A program made the position numbers and the translations under genes. DNA of 64,000 nt from Flavobacterium faecale. Its GTDB lineage: Bacteria > Bacteroidota > Bacteroidia > Flavobacteriales > Flavobacteriaceae. The stretch is from the NCBI RefSeq assembly GCF_003076455.1, contig NZ_CP020918.1:186001-250000 (forward strand), written 5' to 3'. Below are positions 1 to 7,743 of this stretch, piece by piece (the stretch's first letter is position 1; each line of letters starts with the position of its first letter). The notes beneath the pieces were generated by a model. The model did not search any database. It was not told the origin of the DNA and saw only the letters and a program-made list of their open reading frames with translations.

Positions 1-322
1 CTGCACTCATACTAATCATGAGAACTAGAAAAAAAACAGCGTACAATACTAATGCAAATTTGATCATAGTGCACTCCTTAAAAACGATATAGATAAGCAG
101 TAAAGAAAAAACACTATTGAGCACGTACCTAAACGTGAGACTAAGGAACAACGAAAAAGAATCGTAAGTTGGTAATGGAATCCTATTGAACTCCAACTCA
201 AAATAGTGTAGAAAGGGATCATAAAACAAAACCCTCTCAAAGACACGAATCAAGATTAGCGCAAAAACAGCTAGACCACCCAAAAGGATTCTATATTTAT
301 ACTGGCGTATTTTTTTTAGCAT
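1..322 (-). CDS. Exosortase F system-associated membrane protein (3' end outside window)
   Basis: This minus-strand reading frame begins at the ATG at 322 and stays open to the window edge, about 107 residues, so the C-terminus is missing. It starts MLKKIRQYKYRILLGG and has three hydrophobic stretches, which indicates a small integral inner-membrane protein. It overlaps the 3' end of the exosortase gene by 26 bp in another frame, which suggests translational coupling. Flavobacterial XrtF genes are commonly followed by such a short membrane partner; its molecular role is unknown. The identification rests on position and topology, and the exact family is inferred. Confidence 0.75.
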   Translation of the reverse strand, partial: MLKKIRQYKYRILLGGLAVFALILIRVFERVLFYDPFLHYFELEFNRIPLPTYDSFSLFLSLTFRYVLNSVFSLLLIYIVFKECTMIKFALVLYAVFFLVLMISMSA

Positions 323-848
323 ATTTTGAAAAATTAGAAATCCACAGTATCCATAGTAGAAACACAAACCCGTATATAAAAAGCGGAAAAAAAATGCGAT
401 GTAAAAAGGCTTCTTGCTCCGGGAAATAAAACAGCAACACACAGAGTACCGCAATACGTACTGCATTTAGAATATAAATAAGTGCAACACCGCCAAAGAG
501 AAATAAAAGCGTTGCTTTTAATGTACCCGAAAATGACACTACAAAAGAAACGAAAAGAATAAGAACACTCACACTATTGCAACCTTCAATAATTCGGGCC
601 ACATATTTTCCATCATAAAACAGCCTCAAATAGGATTCGTTTTCATTTTTATCGAATGAAAAAGGAGCTCCAAAAAGATCCAGAAGTTGCTTTGTGTTGC
701 GCCCAACAGCCTGCGTAATGCCATCAATTTTATCAAACCCAAAACTATTTAAATAGCCTTGATACAAGAAGGTTAAAATTCCGTAGGTCAAAAAAAACTT
801 CAATAAGAACAATAGGAAGGGCTTATATTGTAGGAGATAATATTTCAA
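297..848 (-). CDS. xrtF: Exosortase family protein XrtF
   Basis: A 183-residue polytopic membrane protein. The three residues expected of exosortase/archaeosortase transpeptidases are visible: Cys90 in EGCNSVSV, Arg131 in NAVRI and His150 in FLHRIFF, each at the start of or within a hydrophobic helix. Exosortases are thought to cleave a C-terminal sorting signal and pass the protein on to a surface anchor. Length and motif spacing fit the short flavobacterial XrtF type, which lacks extra domains. It is followed by its small membrane partner with a 26-bp overlap. No sorting-signal substrate was noticed in this window. Divergent from the msrC-like gene. Confidence 0.85.
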   Translation of the reverse strand: MKYYLLQYKPFLLFLLKFFLTYGILTFLYQGYLNSFGFDKIDGITQAVGRNTKQLLDLFGAPFSFDKNENESYLRLFYDGKYVARIIEGCNSVSVLILFVSFVVSFSGTLKATLLFLFGGVALIYILNAVRIAVLCVLLFYFPEQEAFLHRIFFPLFIYGFVFLLWILWISNFSKYAKKNTPV

Positions 849-895
849 AGCTGATTTTTTAACAAATTTATGTAATTTATAATATGGAGTTTAAA

Positions 896-903
896 TACTT
901 TTG
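896..903 (+). promoter_or_regulatory. -7 box for msrC-like gene (TACTTTTG)
   Basis: TACTTTTG matches the Bacteroidota TAnnTTTG -7 element. It lies 19 bp before the ATG at 922 and overlaps the upstream in-frame TTG at 901, which shows that the longer reading frame is not the real start. No clear -33 TTG was seen. Confidence 0.6.
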
Positions 904-921
904 TATAAAAAACATAAAAAT

Positions 922-1380
922 ATGACATTTCAGGAATTAGAACCTAAAGTAATCGCTATTACGACAGATGCTACACATACAAGAGACGAAAAACTTTTGG
1001 CTATTTGCACACTTTTAAATGAGAATATTGATTACTACAACTGGGTTGGGTTTTATTTTGCAAATCACGAGACCAAAACTTTGCACCTAGGCCCGTATAT
1101 AGGAGCAGAAACAGATCATACGGTTATTCCGTTTGGAAAAGGGATTTGCGGACAGGTAGCAGAATCAAATGCAAACTTCGTTGTTCCAGACGTCGCAGCT
1201 CAAGACAATTACATCGCTTGCAGTTTTACAGTAAAGTCAGAAATTGTAGTTCCATTATTTGTAGACGGAAAAAACATAGGACAAATTGATATTGACAGCC
1301 ACGTAATTGATCCTTTTACCGCTGATGATGAACGTTTTTTGGAATTTGTAAACGTACAGGTAGCCCAACTTTTCGCTTAA
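922..1380 (+). CDS. msrC: GAF-domain free methionine-(R)-sulfoxide reductase
   Basis: A 152-residue single GAF-domain protein of the fRMsr (MsrC/YebR) type, which reduces free methionine-R-sulfoxide in the cytoplasm with thioredoxin as reductant. Motifs seen are PFGKGICG with Cys76 and YIACSFTVKSEIVVP with Cys100. Their spacing of 24 equals that of Cys94 and Cys118 in the E. coli enzyme. The position equivalent to E. coli Cys84 is not cysteine, so only one resolving cysteine is left. The ATG at 922 was chosen because a TTG seven codons upstream sits in the -7 promoter box. The gene looks monocistronic, with the next gene 23 bp downstream. Confidence 0.85.
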   Translation: MTFQELEPKVIAITTDATHTRDEKLLAICTLLNENIDYYNWVGFYFANHETKTLHLGPYIGAETDHTVIPFGKGICGQVAESNANFVVPDVAAQDNYIACSFTVKSEIVVPLFVDGKNIGQIDIDSHVIDPFTADDERFLEFVNVQVAQLFA

Positions 1381-1403
1381 AACCCCACCTATATTCCTTC
1401 TAT

Positions 1404-2339
1404 ATGAAAAAATTATTACTTGCACTTCTGTTTATTCCTACGCTCTTTTTTGCCCAAGATAAATTTGAAAACAAAATCTACTTGGACTCACTTTGGCATG
1501 AATCTACCGAAAGCAATTATAAATACTATAGAATTGTAGCAGATTATGATGCTTCAACGGAATTATACCTTATCAAAGACTATTACAAATCTGGCGTTTT
1601 ACAGATGGAAGGACATTCGAAAACTAAAAATAATGGTAGCAAAGAAGGCGAATTCACCTTTTACTATGAAAACGGTCAAAAAAAAACCGTTAATAACTTC
1701 CTTAAATCTAGAAAAACAGGAAAAGAAATCCAATGGCATGAGAATGGTCAAAAAAAATCAGAAGGAGAATATGCTGATTCTAAAAAAGGTTTCAGTAATC
1801 AATTTCGAATGAACCAATATTGGGACGTAGATGGTAATCACCTAATAATTGACGGAACGGGACTATACGAAAACAAAGGAGAGAACTTTTTTGACAAAGG
1901 CTGGTACAAAAACGGAATGAAGGATGGAGAATGGACCGGTCAATATAACAAAGATAAAACGTATACGGAAACATACAAAAAAGGCGAATTAGTATCCGGT
2001 GTTAGTAAGGACAAAAATGGGACAGCGTATCATTATACCGAACTCGAAAGTAGACCATTACCCCTGAGAGGAATAAACGACTTTTACAAACACATTGGAA
2101 AAAACTTCCATATTACAAAAGAATACGAATCATTAAACGGAAAAATATTCACCACCTTTATTGTAGATAAGGACGGCCAAATTGTAGAACCAAAAACTAT
2201 AAAATCATTAAATGAAACATTGGATGCAGAAGCTATTCGGGTAATTAGTAGTTATGAGCGATGGATTCCGGCCAAACAAAGGGGGCAATATGTGCGAGTC
2301 TTATACTCAATACCCATTACATTAATGGGAAGAAAGTAA
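1404..2339 (+). CDS. Secreted MORN-repeat protein with TonB C-terminal domain
   Basis: A 311-residue protein with a signal peptide (MKKLLLALLFIPTLFFAQ). Residues about 60-190 carry repeated G-x-x-x-x-Y-x-x-G-x-K units (YYENGQKK, WHENGQKK, WYKNGMKDGEW) typical of MORN/YwqK-type repeats. Residues about 235-305 look like a TonB C-terminal domain, with FTTFIVDKDGQIVEP and a final PITL strand. This architecture is common in Flavobacteria; the protein is probably periplasmic or envelope-associated. YwqK-like proteins are often labelled antitoxins, but nothing here supports that role. The substrate or partner is unknown. Confidence 0.75.
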   Translation: MKKLLLALLFIPTLFFAQDKFENKIYLDSLWHESTESNYKYYRIVADYDASTELYLIKDYYKSGVLQMEGHSKTKNNGSKEGEFTFYYENGQKKTVNNFLKSRKTGKEIQWHENGQKKSEGEYADSKKGFSNQFRMNQYWDVDGNHLIIDGTGLYENKGENFFDKGWYKNGMKDGEWTGQYNKDKTYTETYKKGELVSGVSKDKNGTAYHYTELESRPLPLRGINDFYKHIGKNFHITKEYESLNGKIFTTFIVDKDGQIVEPKTIKSLNETLDAEAIRVISSYERWIPAKQRGQYVRVLYSIPITLMGRK

Positions 2340-2398
2340 AAAACAGCAAACCCATAAAATAAATTGTATTTTTTACTTCAAATTATAAAATTATTATT

Positions 2399-2406
2399 TA
2401 CTTTTG
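2399..2406 (+). promoter_or_regulatory. -7 box for rpsO (TACTTTTG)
   Basis: Perfect TAnnTTTG match 56 bp before the rpsO start. It implies a leader of about 50 nt, where S15 autoregulation could act; no specific structure was resolved by eye. Confidence 0.55.
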
Positions 2407-2462
2407 CACCCGTCTTACAATACATGTAACGGCATACATAATAATCATTAAATAATATTGGA

Positions 2463-2729
2463 ATGTATTTAACTAAAGAAGTAAAAGAAGAAATCTTCGC
2501 ACAACACGGAGGAAAAACAAACACTGGAAAAGCAGAAGCACAAATCGCTTTGTTTACTTTCAGAATCTCTCACTTAACTGAGCACTTGAAAAAAAATCGT
2601 CATGATTATAACACAGAGCGTTCATTAGTATTACTAGTAGGTAAAAGAAGATCTTTACTAGATTACTTGAAAAAGAAAGAGATCAACAGATATCGTGAGA
2701 TTATCAAAGTATTGGGTATCAGAAAATAA
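2463..2729 (+). CDS. rpsO: 30S ribosomal protein S15
   Basis: An 88-residue protein of the usual S15 length. It shows the family features: an N-terminal helix (YLTKEVKEEIF), the GKAEAQIALFTFRISHLTEHLK segment read in parts, LVGKRRSLLDYL and a C-terminal YREIIKVLGIRK. S15 binds the central domain of 16S rRNA early in 30S assembly. It is followed by a strong terminator and then pnp, the classic rpsO-pnp order. The ATG at 2463 gives the family N-terminus. Confidence 0.97.
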   Translation: MYLTKEVKEEIFAQHGGKTNTGKAEAQIALFTFRISHLTEHLKKNRHDYNTERSLVLLVGKRRSLLDYLKKKEINRYREIIKVLGIRK

Positions 2730-2737
2730 TCAATATA

Positions 2738-2767
2738 AAAAAGAGGTGCGCAAGTACCTCTTTTTGT
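2738..2767 (+). terminator. Rho-independent terminator after rpsO
   Basis: A perfect 10-bp stem AAAAAGAGGT / ACCTCTTTTT with an 8-nt loop, followed by a T-rich run, 8 bp after the rpsO stop codon. Confidence 0.85.
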
Positions 2768-2915
2768 TTTTTTGGTCCGTACCGACGTACGATACCAACG
2801 TATAGTAGAATAAAAAAAGTTTTGGTTTTTCATTGGATTTTACGCATTAACTACGCGCAGCAACTACAACACAACTAGTTATCCATTTTTTTAATAACCA
2901 AAGAAAAAAAAATTT

Positions 2916-5057
2916 ATGATTCCACAATTATTTGTAGAAAACATCGATTTAGGTGATGGAAGAAACATCACAATCGAGACAGGTCGATTGGCTAAACAAG
3001 CTGACGGATCTGTAGTAATTAGAATTGGTAAAACTGTAATCTTAGGAACAGTAGTATCATCAAGAAAAGCAAGTCCTGGTATTGACTTTTTACCATTAAC
3101 GGTAGATTACCGCGAAAAATTTGCTGCCGCTGGACGTTTCCCTGGAGGTTTCTTCAAGAGAGAAGCTAGACCAAGCGACAACGAAGTATTAACAATGAGA
3201 CTAGTTGACCGTGTATTGCGTCCACTTTTCCCATCAGATTACCATGCAGAAGTTCAAGTTATGATTCAGTTAATGTCTTATGACGAAGATGTTATGCCAG
3301 ATGCACTTGCAGGTCTTGCAGCATCAGCAGCATTAGCTTTATCTGACATTCCTTTTGAAACACTAATCTCTGAAGCTAGAGTTGGTCGTATCGACGGACA
3401 ATTCATCATCAACCCAAGCCGTGCACAATTAGAATTATCAGACATCGATATGATGATTGGTGCTTCTATGGATTCTATCGCAATGGTAGAAGGAGAGATG
3501 AAAGAAATCTCAGAAGCTGAAATGGTTGAAGCAATTAAATTTGCTCACGGACATATCAAAAATCAAATTTCTGCTCAACTACGTTTACAAGCTGCTTTTG
3601 GTAAAAAAGAAGTTCGTACGTACGAGGGAGAAAGAGAAGATGAAGCAATTTACGCAAAAGTAAAAGCAGCATCTTACGATAAAATCTATGCAATTGCAAG
3701 CAAAGGTTCTTCTAAACAAGAACGTACAGCAGCATTTGACGAGGTAAAAGAAGAAGTTAAAGCTTTGTTTACAGAAGAAGAATTGGCTGTAGACGGAGAA
3801 TTAGTATCTAAATACTTCAAGAAAACAAACAAAGAAGCAGTTCGTAACGTAACCCTAGATTTAGGAACACGTTTGGACGGTAGAAAAACTAACGAAATCA
3901 GACCAATCTGGTGTGAAGTAGATTATTTACCATCTGTACACGGATCTGCATTGTTTACACGTGGAGAAACTCAAGCTTTGGCAACTGCAACTTTAGGAAC
4001 TTCTAGAGAAGCAAACCAAATCGATTCTCCATCACAACAAGGTGAAGAGAAATTCTACTTGCACTATAACTTCCCTCCTTTCTCTACAGGTGAAGCTCGT
4101 CCGTTGAGAGGAACTTCAAGAAGAGAAGTTGGTCACGGAAACTTAGCGCAAAGAGCATTAAAAAATATGATTCCTAGCGACTGTCCTTATACAATTCGTG
4201 TGGTTTCTGAAGTATTAGAATCGAATGGTTCTTCTTCTATGGCAACTGTTTGTGCTGGAACGCTATCTTTAATGGACGCTGGTATCCAAATGATTCGTCC
4301 AGTTTCTGGAATCGCTATGGGATTAATCACTGATGGTGACCGTTACGCTGTATTGTCTGATATTCTTGGTGATGAAGATCACTTAGGAGACATGGACTTT
4401 AAAGTTACTGGAACATCTGTAGGTATTACAGCTTGTCAAATGGACATCAAAATTGACGGTTTGAAATACGAGATTATGGAAGCAGCTTTGGCTCAAGCTA
4501 GAGACGGACGTTTACATATCCTTGGAAAACTAATCGAAACTTTGGCAACTCCAAAAGAAGATGTTAAAGCTTACGCTCCAAAAATTATTACAAGAAGAAT
4601 TCCTAATGCCTTTATTGGTGCATTGATCGGACCTGGTGGAAAAGTGATTCAAGAATTACAAAAAGCTACTGGAACTACAATTGTAATCAACGAAGACCCT
4701 ACTACAGAAGAAGGAGTTATCGAAATTCTAGGAACAGACCCTGCTGGAATTGAAGCAGTATTGGCTAAAATTAAGTCAATCACTTTCAAACCACAAATGA
4801 ACGAGTCATACGAAGTGAAAGTAATCAAAATGCTAGATTTTGGTGCAGTTGTAGAATATACATCAGCTCCAGGAAACGAAGTTTTATTACACGTATCTGA
4901 ATTGGCTTGGGAACGCACAGAAAATGTTTCTGATGTTGTGAACATGGGTGACGTTTTTGAAGTGAAATACTTAGGTATGGATCCAAAAACTAGAAAAGAA
5001 AAAGTGTCAAGAAAAGCACTTTTACCAAGACCTCCACGTGAGGAAAGAAAAGAGTAA
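2916..5057 (+). CDS. pnp: Polyribonucleotide nucleotidyltransferase (PNPase)
   Basis: A 713-residue protein of normal PNPase length: a phosphate-dependent 3'-5' exoribonuclease acting in mRNA decay. Domain order: first RNase PH-like domain (with [14 protein letters not shown]), all-helical linker at about 240-310, second RNase PH-like domain (with [19 protein letters not shown] and the catalytic-region [15 protein letters not shown]), KH domain ([14 protein letters not shown]) and C-terminal S1 domain ending near residue 700. It lies 186 bp after rpsO behind a separate terminator, so it probably has its own promoter, although no clear TAnnTTTG box was seen. Confidence 0.98.
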   Translation: MIPQLFVENIDLGDGRNITIETGRLAKQADGSVVIRIGKTVILGTVVSSRKASPGIDFLPLTVDYREKFAAAGRFPGGFFKREARPSDNEVLTMRLVDRVLRPLFPSDYHAEVQVMIQLMSYDEDVMPDALAGLAASAALALSDIPFETLISEARVGRIDGQFIINPSRAQLELSDIDMMIGASMDSIAMVEGEMKEISEAEMVEAIKFAHGHIKNQISAQLRLQAAFGKKEVRTYEGEREDEAIYAKVKAASYDKIYAIASKGSSKQERTAAFDEVKEEVKALFTEEELAVDGELVSKYFKKTNKEAVRNVTLDLGTRLDGRKTNEIRPIWCEVDYLPSVHGSALFTRGETQALATATLGTSREANQIDSPSQQGEEKFYLHYNFPPFSTGEARPLRGTSRREVGHGNLAQRALKNMIPSDCPYTIRVVSEVLESNGSSSMATVCAGTLSLMDAGIQMIRPVSGIAMGLITDGDRYAVLSDILGDEDHLGDMDFKVTGTSVGITACQMDIKIDGLKYEIMEAALAQARDGRLHILGKLIETLATPKEDVKAYAPKIITRRIPNAFIGALIGPGGKVIQELQKATGTTIVINEDPTTEEGVIEILGTDPAGIEAVLAKIKSITFKPQMNESYEVKVIKMLDFGAVVEYTSAPGNEVLLHVSELAWERTENVSDVVNMGDVFEVKYLGMDPKTRKEKVSRKALLPRPPREERKE

Positions 5058-5090
5058 TCACATCTTAGTTTACTACAGGTTTAATTATAT

Positions 5091-5125
5091 AAAATCCCGT
5101 TTCATTAATTTGAAACGGGATTTTT
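5091..5125 (+). terminator. Rho-independent terminator after pnp
   Basis: A 14-bp stem AAAATCCCGTTTCA / TGAAACGGGATTTT with a 6-nt loop and trailing T run. Confidence 0.9.
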
Positions 5126-5135
5126 GCATTATTAG

Positions 5136-5305
5136 GGTATGCCGCCACCAAAGTACAAGGGGCTCACTTTCATAAGCGCTACAAGCCCTTTATCCTTGCT
5201 GCCGTCGGGCTTTGATATTTCGAGCGCACTACTTCAGTAGTTAGCTCCAAACGCAGTTTACTGAACACCTATAAAAAATAAAAGCTAGACGAAGTAATCC
5301 CTCAT
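5136..5305 (+). repeat. 170-bp degenerate intergenic repeat, copy A
   Basis: Aligns along its whole length, in the same orientation, with 7530-7699. Shared blocks include TTGCTGCCGT, GCGCACTAC, TAGCTCCAAACGCAG and TATAAAAAATAAAAGCTAG. Identity is clearly above chance but imperfect. A third, partial copy lies near 29584. It is non-coding and directly follows the pnp terminator. Copies A and B bracket the parDE/IS630 island. Confidence 0.75.
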
Positions 5306-5487
5306 GTGGACATGAGACAACCCAAAAACCACACAAAACCACTAACCACAAAGTTTGTAATACTAATTTATCTCAGAATTAATACTGGCCGCTACAACGA
5401 TTGACTCTACTCTTGAGAATGAGAGAAAAGATCTTGACTTTCCGAAACCATTCTGTTAGCAGTAACCGTGTACAAAAAACCAAAAAG

Positions 5488-5518
5488 TTGATTTAAATAC
5501 CAATTTTTGGTATCTTTG
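5488..5518 (+). promoter_or_regulatory. parDE promoter (TTG, 20 bp, TATCTTTG)
   Basis: A -33 TTG at 5488-5490 and a perfect TAnnTTTG -7 box at 5511-5518 are separated by 20 bp, the Bacteroidota spacing. It lies 12 bp before the parD ATG at 5531, which rules out the upstream in-frame start at 5507. Confidence 0.75.
5497..5513 (+). promoter_or_regulatory. Palindromic operator in parDE promoter
   Basis: A perfect inverted repeat ATACCAA-TTT-TTGGTAT fills the spacer and overlaps the -7 box. ParD-type ribbon-helix-helix antitoxins repress their own promoters through such palindromes, so this is the likely ParD site. The binding itself is inferred. Confidence 0.65.
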
Positions 5519-5530
5519 ATAAAAAAAATT

Positions 5531-5776
5531 ATGGCACGAAATACATCCATATTGTTAGGCGATTATTTTGAAAATTTTATCAATGATCAAATTGCTACGG
5601 GAAAATATAGCTCCGTAAGTGAAGTTGTTAGAACTGCTTTACGAATGTTCGAGCAGGAAGAATCTAAAACTAAATCTCTAATCAATGAATTAAAAATTGG
5701 TGAAAAGAGTCCTAAAATCAGAAACATTGATCGAAATAAAAATCTAGAAATGTTAAAAGCCAATATTCAAAAATAA
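5531..5776 (+). CDS. parD: ParD-family antitoxin (type II TA)
   Basis: An 81-residue protein starting MARNTSILLGDYFENFI. Its N-terminal half fits a ribbon-helix-helix DNA-binding fold (ISVRLGDYF-like strand, then YSSVSEVVRTALRMFE), and its charged C-terminal tail would wrap the toxin. The ATG at 5531 was preferred because the earlier start at 5507 lies within the promoter. The stop codon overlaps the parE ATG (TAATG), the usual coupling. The antitoxin is intact although its toxin partner is broken, so it can no longer be under selection to neutralise that toxin in cis. Confidence 0.9.
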   Translation: MARNTSILLGDYFENFINDQIATGKYSSVSEVVRTALRMFEQEESKTKSLINELKIGEKSPKIRNIDRNKNLEMLKANIQK

Positions 5777-5878
5777 TGTCAGAGTATATTATTAACGAAA
5801 AGGCATTAGAAGACATTAATAACATTTGGATTTATACAGCAGAAAATTGGTCCATTGAACAAGCAGATAGGTATTATA

Positions 5879-5908
5879 AGTAATAAGAATAAAATAATGT
5901 CGTATTTT
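5879..5908 (+). repeat. Left terminal inverted repeat of IS630 element
   Basis: Outer block AGTAAT and inner 14-bp block TAATGTCGTATTTT match the reverse complement of 6917-6946. Confidence 0.9.
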
Positions 5909-5947
5909 GTTGTTAATATATGAAAAATTTACTATATTTATCTCATT

Positions 5948-6340
5948 ATGAGATATGTAACACTAAAAGAAGAAGAGGTTTTGGTACTAGAGCACCTTTA
6001 CCAAAATAGCCCTAATAATACTGTTAGGAAACGTAGTCAATGCCTTGTTTTATCACATCAAAGACACAAGATTAAAGACTTGGCTTCTATTTTTAAAGTC
6101 AGTCGCAGAACGATTGAACGTTGGTTTGATAGTTGGGCTAGTATTGGGGTTGATTCTCTTGCTATATCAGAAGGAAGAGGAGCAAAAACTCTTTTAAAAG
6201 ACTATACGGAAGAAGTTTCCAAGCAATTAGAACTTCACAATAGAAATTTAAAAAATGTATTAATTTACTTTGAGGAGCAACACAATATTGTCATCTGCAA
6301 AAAGACTTTGCAGAATTTTTTAAAAGTTACTGGGCTATAA
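5948..6340 (+). CDS. IS630 transposase, N-terminal frame (helix-turn-helix)
   Basis: 130 residues. The helix-turn-helix segment (KIKDLASIFKVSRRTIERWF, about residues 41-60) is the DNA-binding part of IS630 transposases. The frame ends at TAA right after KVTGL. In the +1 frame the protein would continue naturally as YKWKRARLSLKGKRNEE, so a single-nucleotide shift at about 6334-6338 separates the two halves. This is either a programmed frameshift or an inactivating indel. Confidence 0.85.
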   Translation: MRYVTLKEEEVLVLEHLYQNSPNNTVRKRSQCLVLSHQRHKIKDLASIFKVSRRTIERWFDSWASIGVDSLAISEGRGAKTLLKDYTEEVSKQLELHNRNLKNVLIYFEEQHNIVICKKTLQNFLKVTGL

Positions 6341-6362
6341 GTGGAAAAGAGCTAGACTCTCT

Positions 6363-6938
6363 TTGAAAGGCAAACGCAACGAAGAACAATTTAGATTTAA
6401 ACAAGAGCAGATAGAAACATTAAAGAGTTTGGAAGATAGCGGTTATATTGATTTATATTTTGGAGACCAAAGTCATTTTGGACTCTCTCCTAATGTGCCT
6501 TATGCTTGGCAAACAAAGGATAATCCAATTTTGTTACCCGCTGCTAAAGGTAAATATCAGAATGTAGTTGGATTAATGACCCGTAAAAATAAACTCTATT
6601 TCGAAACACTTGAAACAACCTTTAATTCAGATAGAATCATCAGTTTTATGAATCGATTTGTGGAACAAACCATTAAAAAAACCATTGTAATTCTTGACAA
6701 TTCTCCCATACACAAATCAAAGAAGTTTATGGCTAAAATAGAACAATGGAAAGAAAAAGATGTTTTAATTTACTTTTTGCCACCTTATTCTCCAGAGTTA
6801 AACCTGATTGAAATTCTATGGCGGAGAATAAAATATCAATGGTTAGATTTTGATGCTTATAAATCATTCGAAAACCTCAAAGAAAAATTAAATTTTGTCC
6901 TGACTAATTTTGGAATAAAATACGACATTAAATTTTAA
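6363..6938 (+). CDS. IS630 transposase, catalytic DDE frame
   Basis: A reading frame of 191 residues from a TTG, although the natural coding sequence probably enters from the upstream frame near 6337. The DDE triad is visible: Asp in YFGDQSHFGL, Asp in IVILDNSPIHK and Glu in YSPELNLIEILWRR. It ends GIKYDIKF, and the stop codon lies within the right terminal repeat. The catalytic residues are intact, so activity depends on whether the ribosome can shift frame. Confidence 0.87.
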   Translation: MKGKRNEEQFRFKQEQIETLKSLEDSGYIDLYFGDQSHFGLSPNVPYAWQTKDNPILLPAAKGKYQNVVGLMTRKNKLYFETLETTFNSDRIISFMNRFVEQTIKKTIVILDNSPIHKSKKFMAKIEQWKEKDVLIYFLPPYSPELNLIEILWRRIKYQWLDFDAYKSFENLKEKLNFVLTNFGIKYDIKF

Positions 6939-6946
6939 CCATTACT
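6917..6946 (-). repeat. Right terminal inverted repeat of IS630 element
   Basis: Reverse complement of the left repeat apart from ten central bases. The TA at 6947-6948 is the target duplication. Confidence 0.9.
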
Positions 6947-7380
6947 TAACTTAATTTATGACGAAATTGAATATATCGTTAGAAATTTTGAAATGGCTCA
7001 TGATTTTGGAAAAATTCGAAAATCATATAGATACTCAAAAGTAAAATCACATCTAATATTCTTCAAAAAAGATAAAAATAACGAAATTGAAGTTGTTAGA
7101 GTTTTACACGAAAGAATGGATATTGAAAACAGATTAGCTGAATAAATAAAAAAGCTACTACTACAAGACATTTGCATTTTAGACTGAATTCAAAGATTAT
7201 TTTGTACTTGGAAAACTTGTGCATCATAGAAAAATCTCGCCTCTTTAACCGCAAACATGTTGTACCGTCAAGACGCTCAAAAAAATCAGGCAAAAGCTAC
7301 CGTTCCCTATTCCCCACTAACATACAGTTATATATTGGTAAAAATTAACCTATATTTGGCATTTATAAAAATGTAAAATA

Positions 7381-7551
7381 ATGGCTATACTTATATTTCT
7401 GATCATTGTCGTTGTTCTTTATTTATTCTTAGAATTAAATGGTTTAAAGAATGAGGCTAGAGAAACAAACTCTTTAGTACAAGACATTCAAATTGAAAAT
7501 AGCAAACTCAAAAAAGACCTAATAATCAAGGCATACCGCCAGCAAACATAA
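7381..7551 (+). CDS. Small membrane protein with coiled-coil tail
   Basis: A 56-codon frame, MAILIFLIIVVVLYLF followed by a charged helical segment (KNEARETNSLVQDI, ENSKLKKDL). It has one membrane helix at residues 2-18 and a possible coiled coil to about residue 47. A TATATTTG -7 box lies at 7351-7358, 22 bp before the ATG. The last seven codons run into repeat copy B, so the C-terminus may have been altered by the repeat. No family was recognised; it could be a chance frame. Confidence 0.4.
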   Translation: MAILIFLIIVVVLYLFLELNGLKNEARETNSLVQDIQIENSKLKKDLIIKAYRQQT

Positions 7552-7699
7552 GGGTTTCACTTTTATGAGCGCTATGACGCCCTTATCTTTGCTGCCGTTG
7601 AAGCCTAACGCTTCCGGGCGCACTACTCCGGTAGCTAGCTCCAAACGCAGGGCACTGAATACTTATAAAAAATAAAAGCTAGGTAAAGTAATCACTCAT
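7530..7699 (+). repeat. 170-bp degenerate intergenic repeat, copy B
   Basis: Direct copy of the repeat at 5136-5305, offset by 2394 bp, with matching ends (GG-ATACCGCC-like start, AGTAATC-CTCAT end). It overlaps the 3' end of the 56-codon frame. Confidence 0.75.
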
Positions 7700-7743
7700 A
7701 CGAGCTCGTAGTTCCTAAAACGCATTCTAATTCTCACCATAGC

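Larger units (their letters stand above)
5879..6946 (+). mobile_element. Complete IS630-family (Tc1/mariner-like) insertion sequence
   Basis: 1068 bp flanked by TA duplications at 5877-5878 and 6947-6948, the target-site rule of IS630. The ends are 30-bp imperfect terminal inverted repeats: AGTAAT, ten unlike bases, then TAATGTCGTATTTT, read inward from each end. Inside are two overlapping-phase reading frames for a DDE transposase. The boundaries are confirmed because excision restores the parE frame. Confidence 0.93.
5776..7145 (+). pseudogene. parE: ParE/RelE-superfamily toxin interrupted by IS630 element
   Basis: The 5' part (5776-5878) reads MSEYIINEKALEDINNIW...DRYY. The 3' part (6949-7145) reads LIYDEIEYIVRNFE...VVRVLHERMDIENRLAE and ends in TAA. 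Removing the 1068-bp element and one TA copy joins A5878 to A6949-C6950 as an AAC codon and restores a 99-residue ParE-like toxin with the family C-terminus RVLHERMD. In the present allele the frame ends at a TAA directly after codon 35, inside the element. Toxin function is therefore lost through a single insertion, with no other visible damage, so the event appears recent. Confidence 0.92.

Noticed and set aside
5136..7699. Repeats A and B as integron attC sites around a toxin-antitoxin cassette
   Set aside because: An isolated GCCTAAC can be read, but no matching GTTRRRY core with correct spacing and no integron integrase were found.
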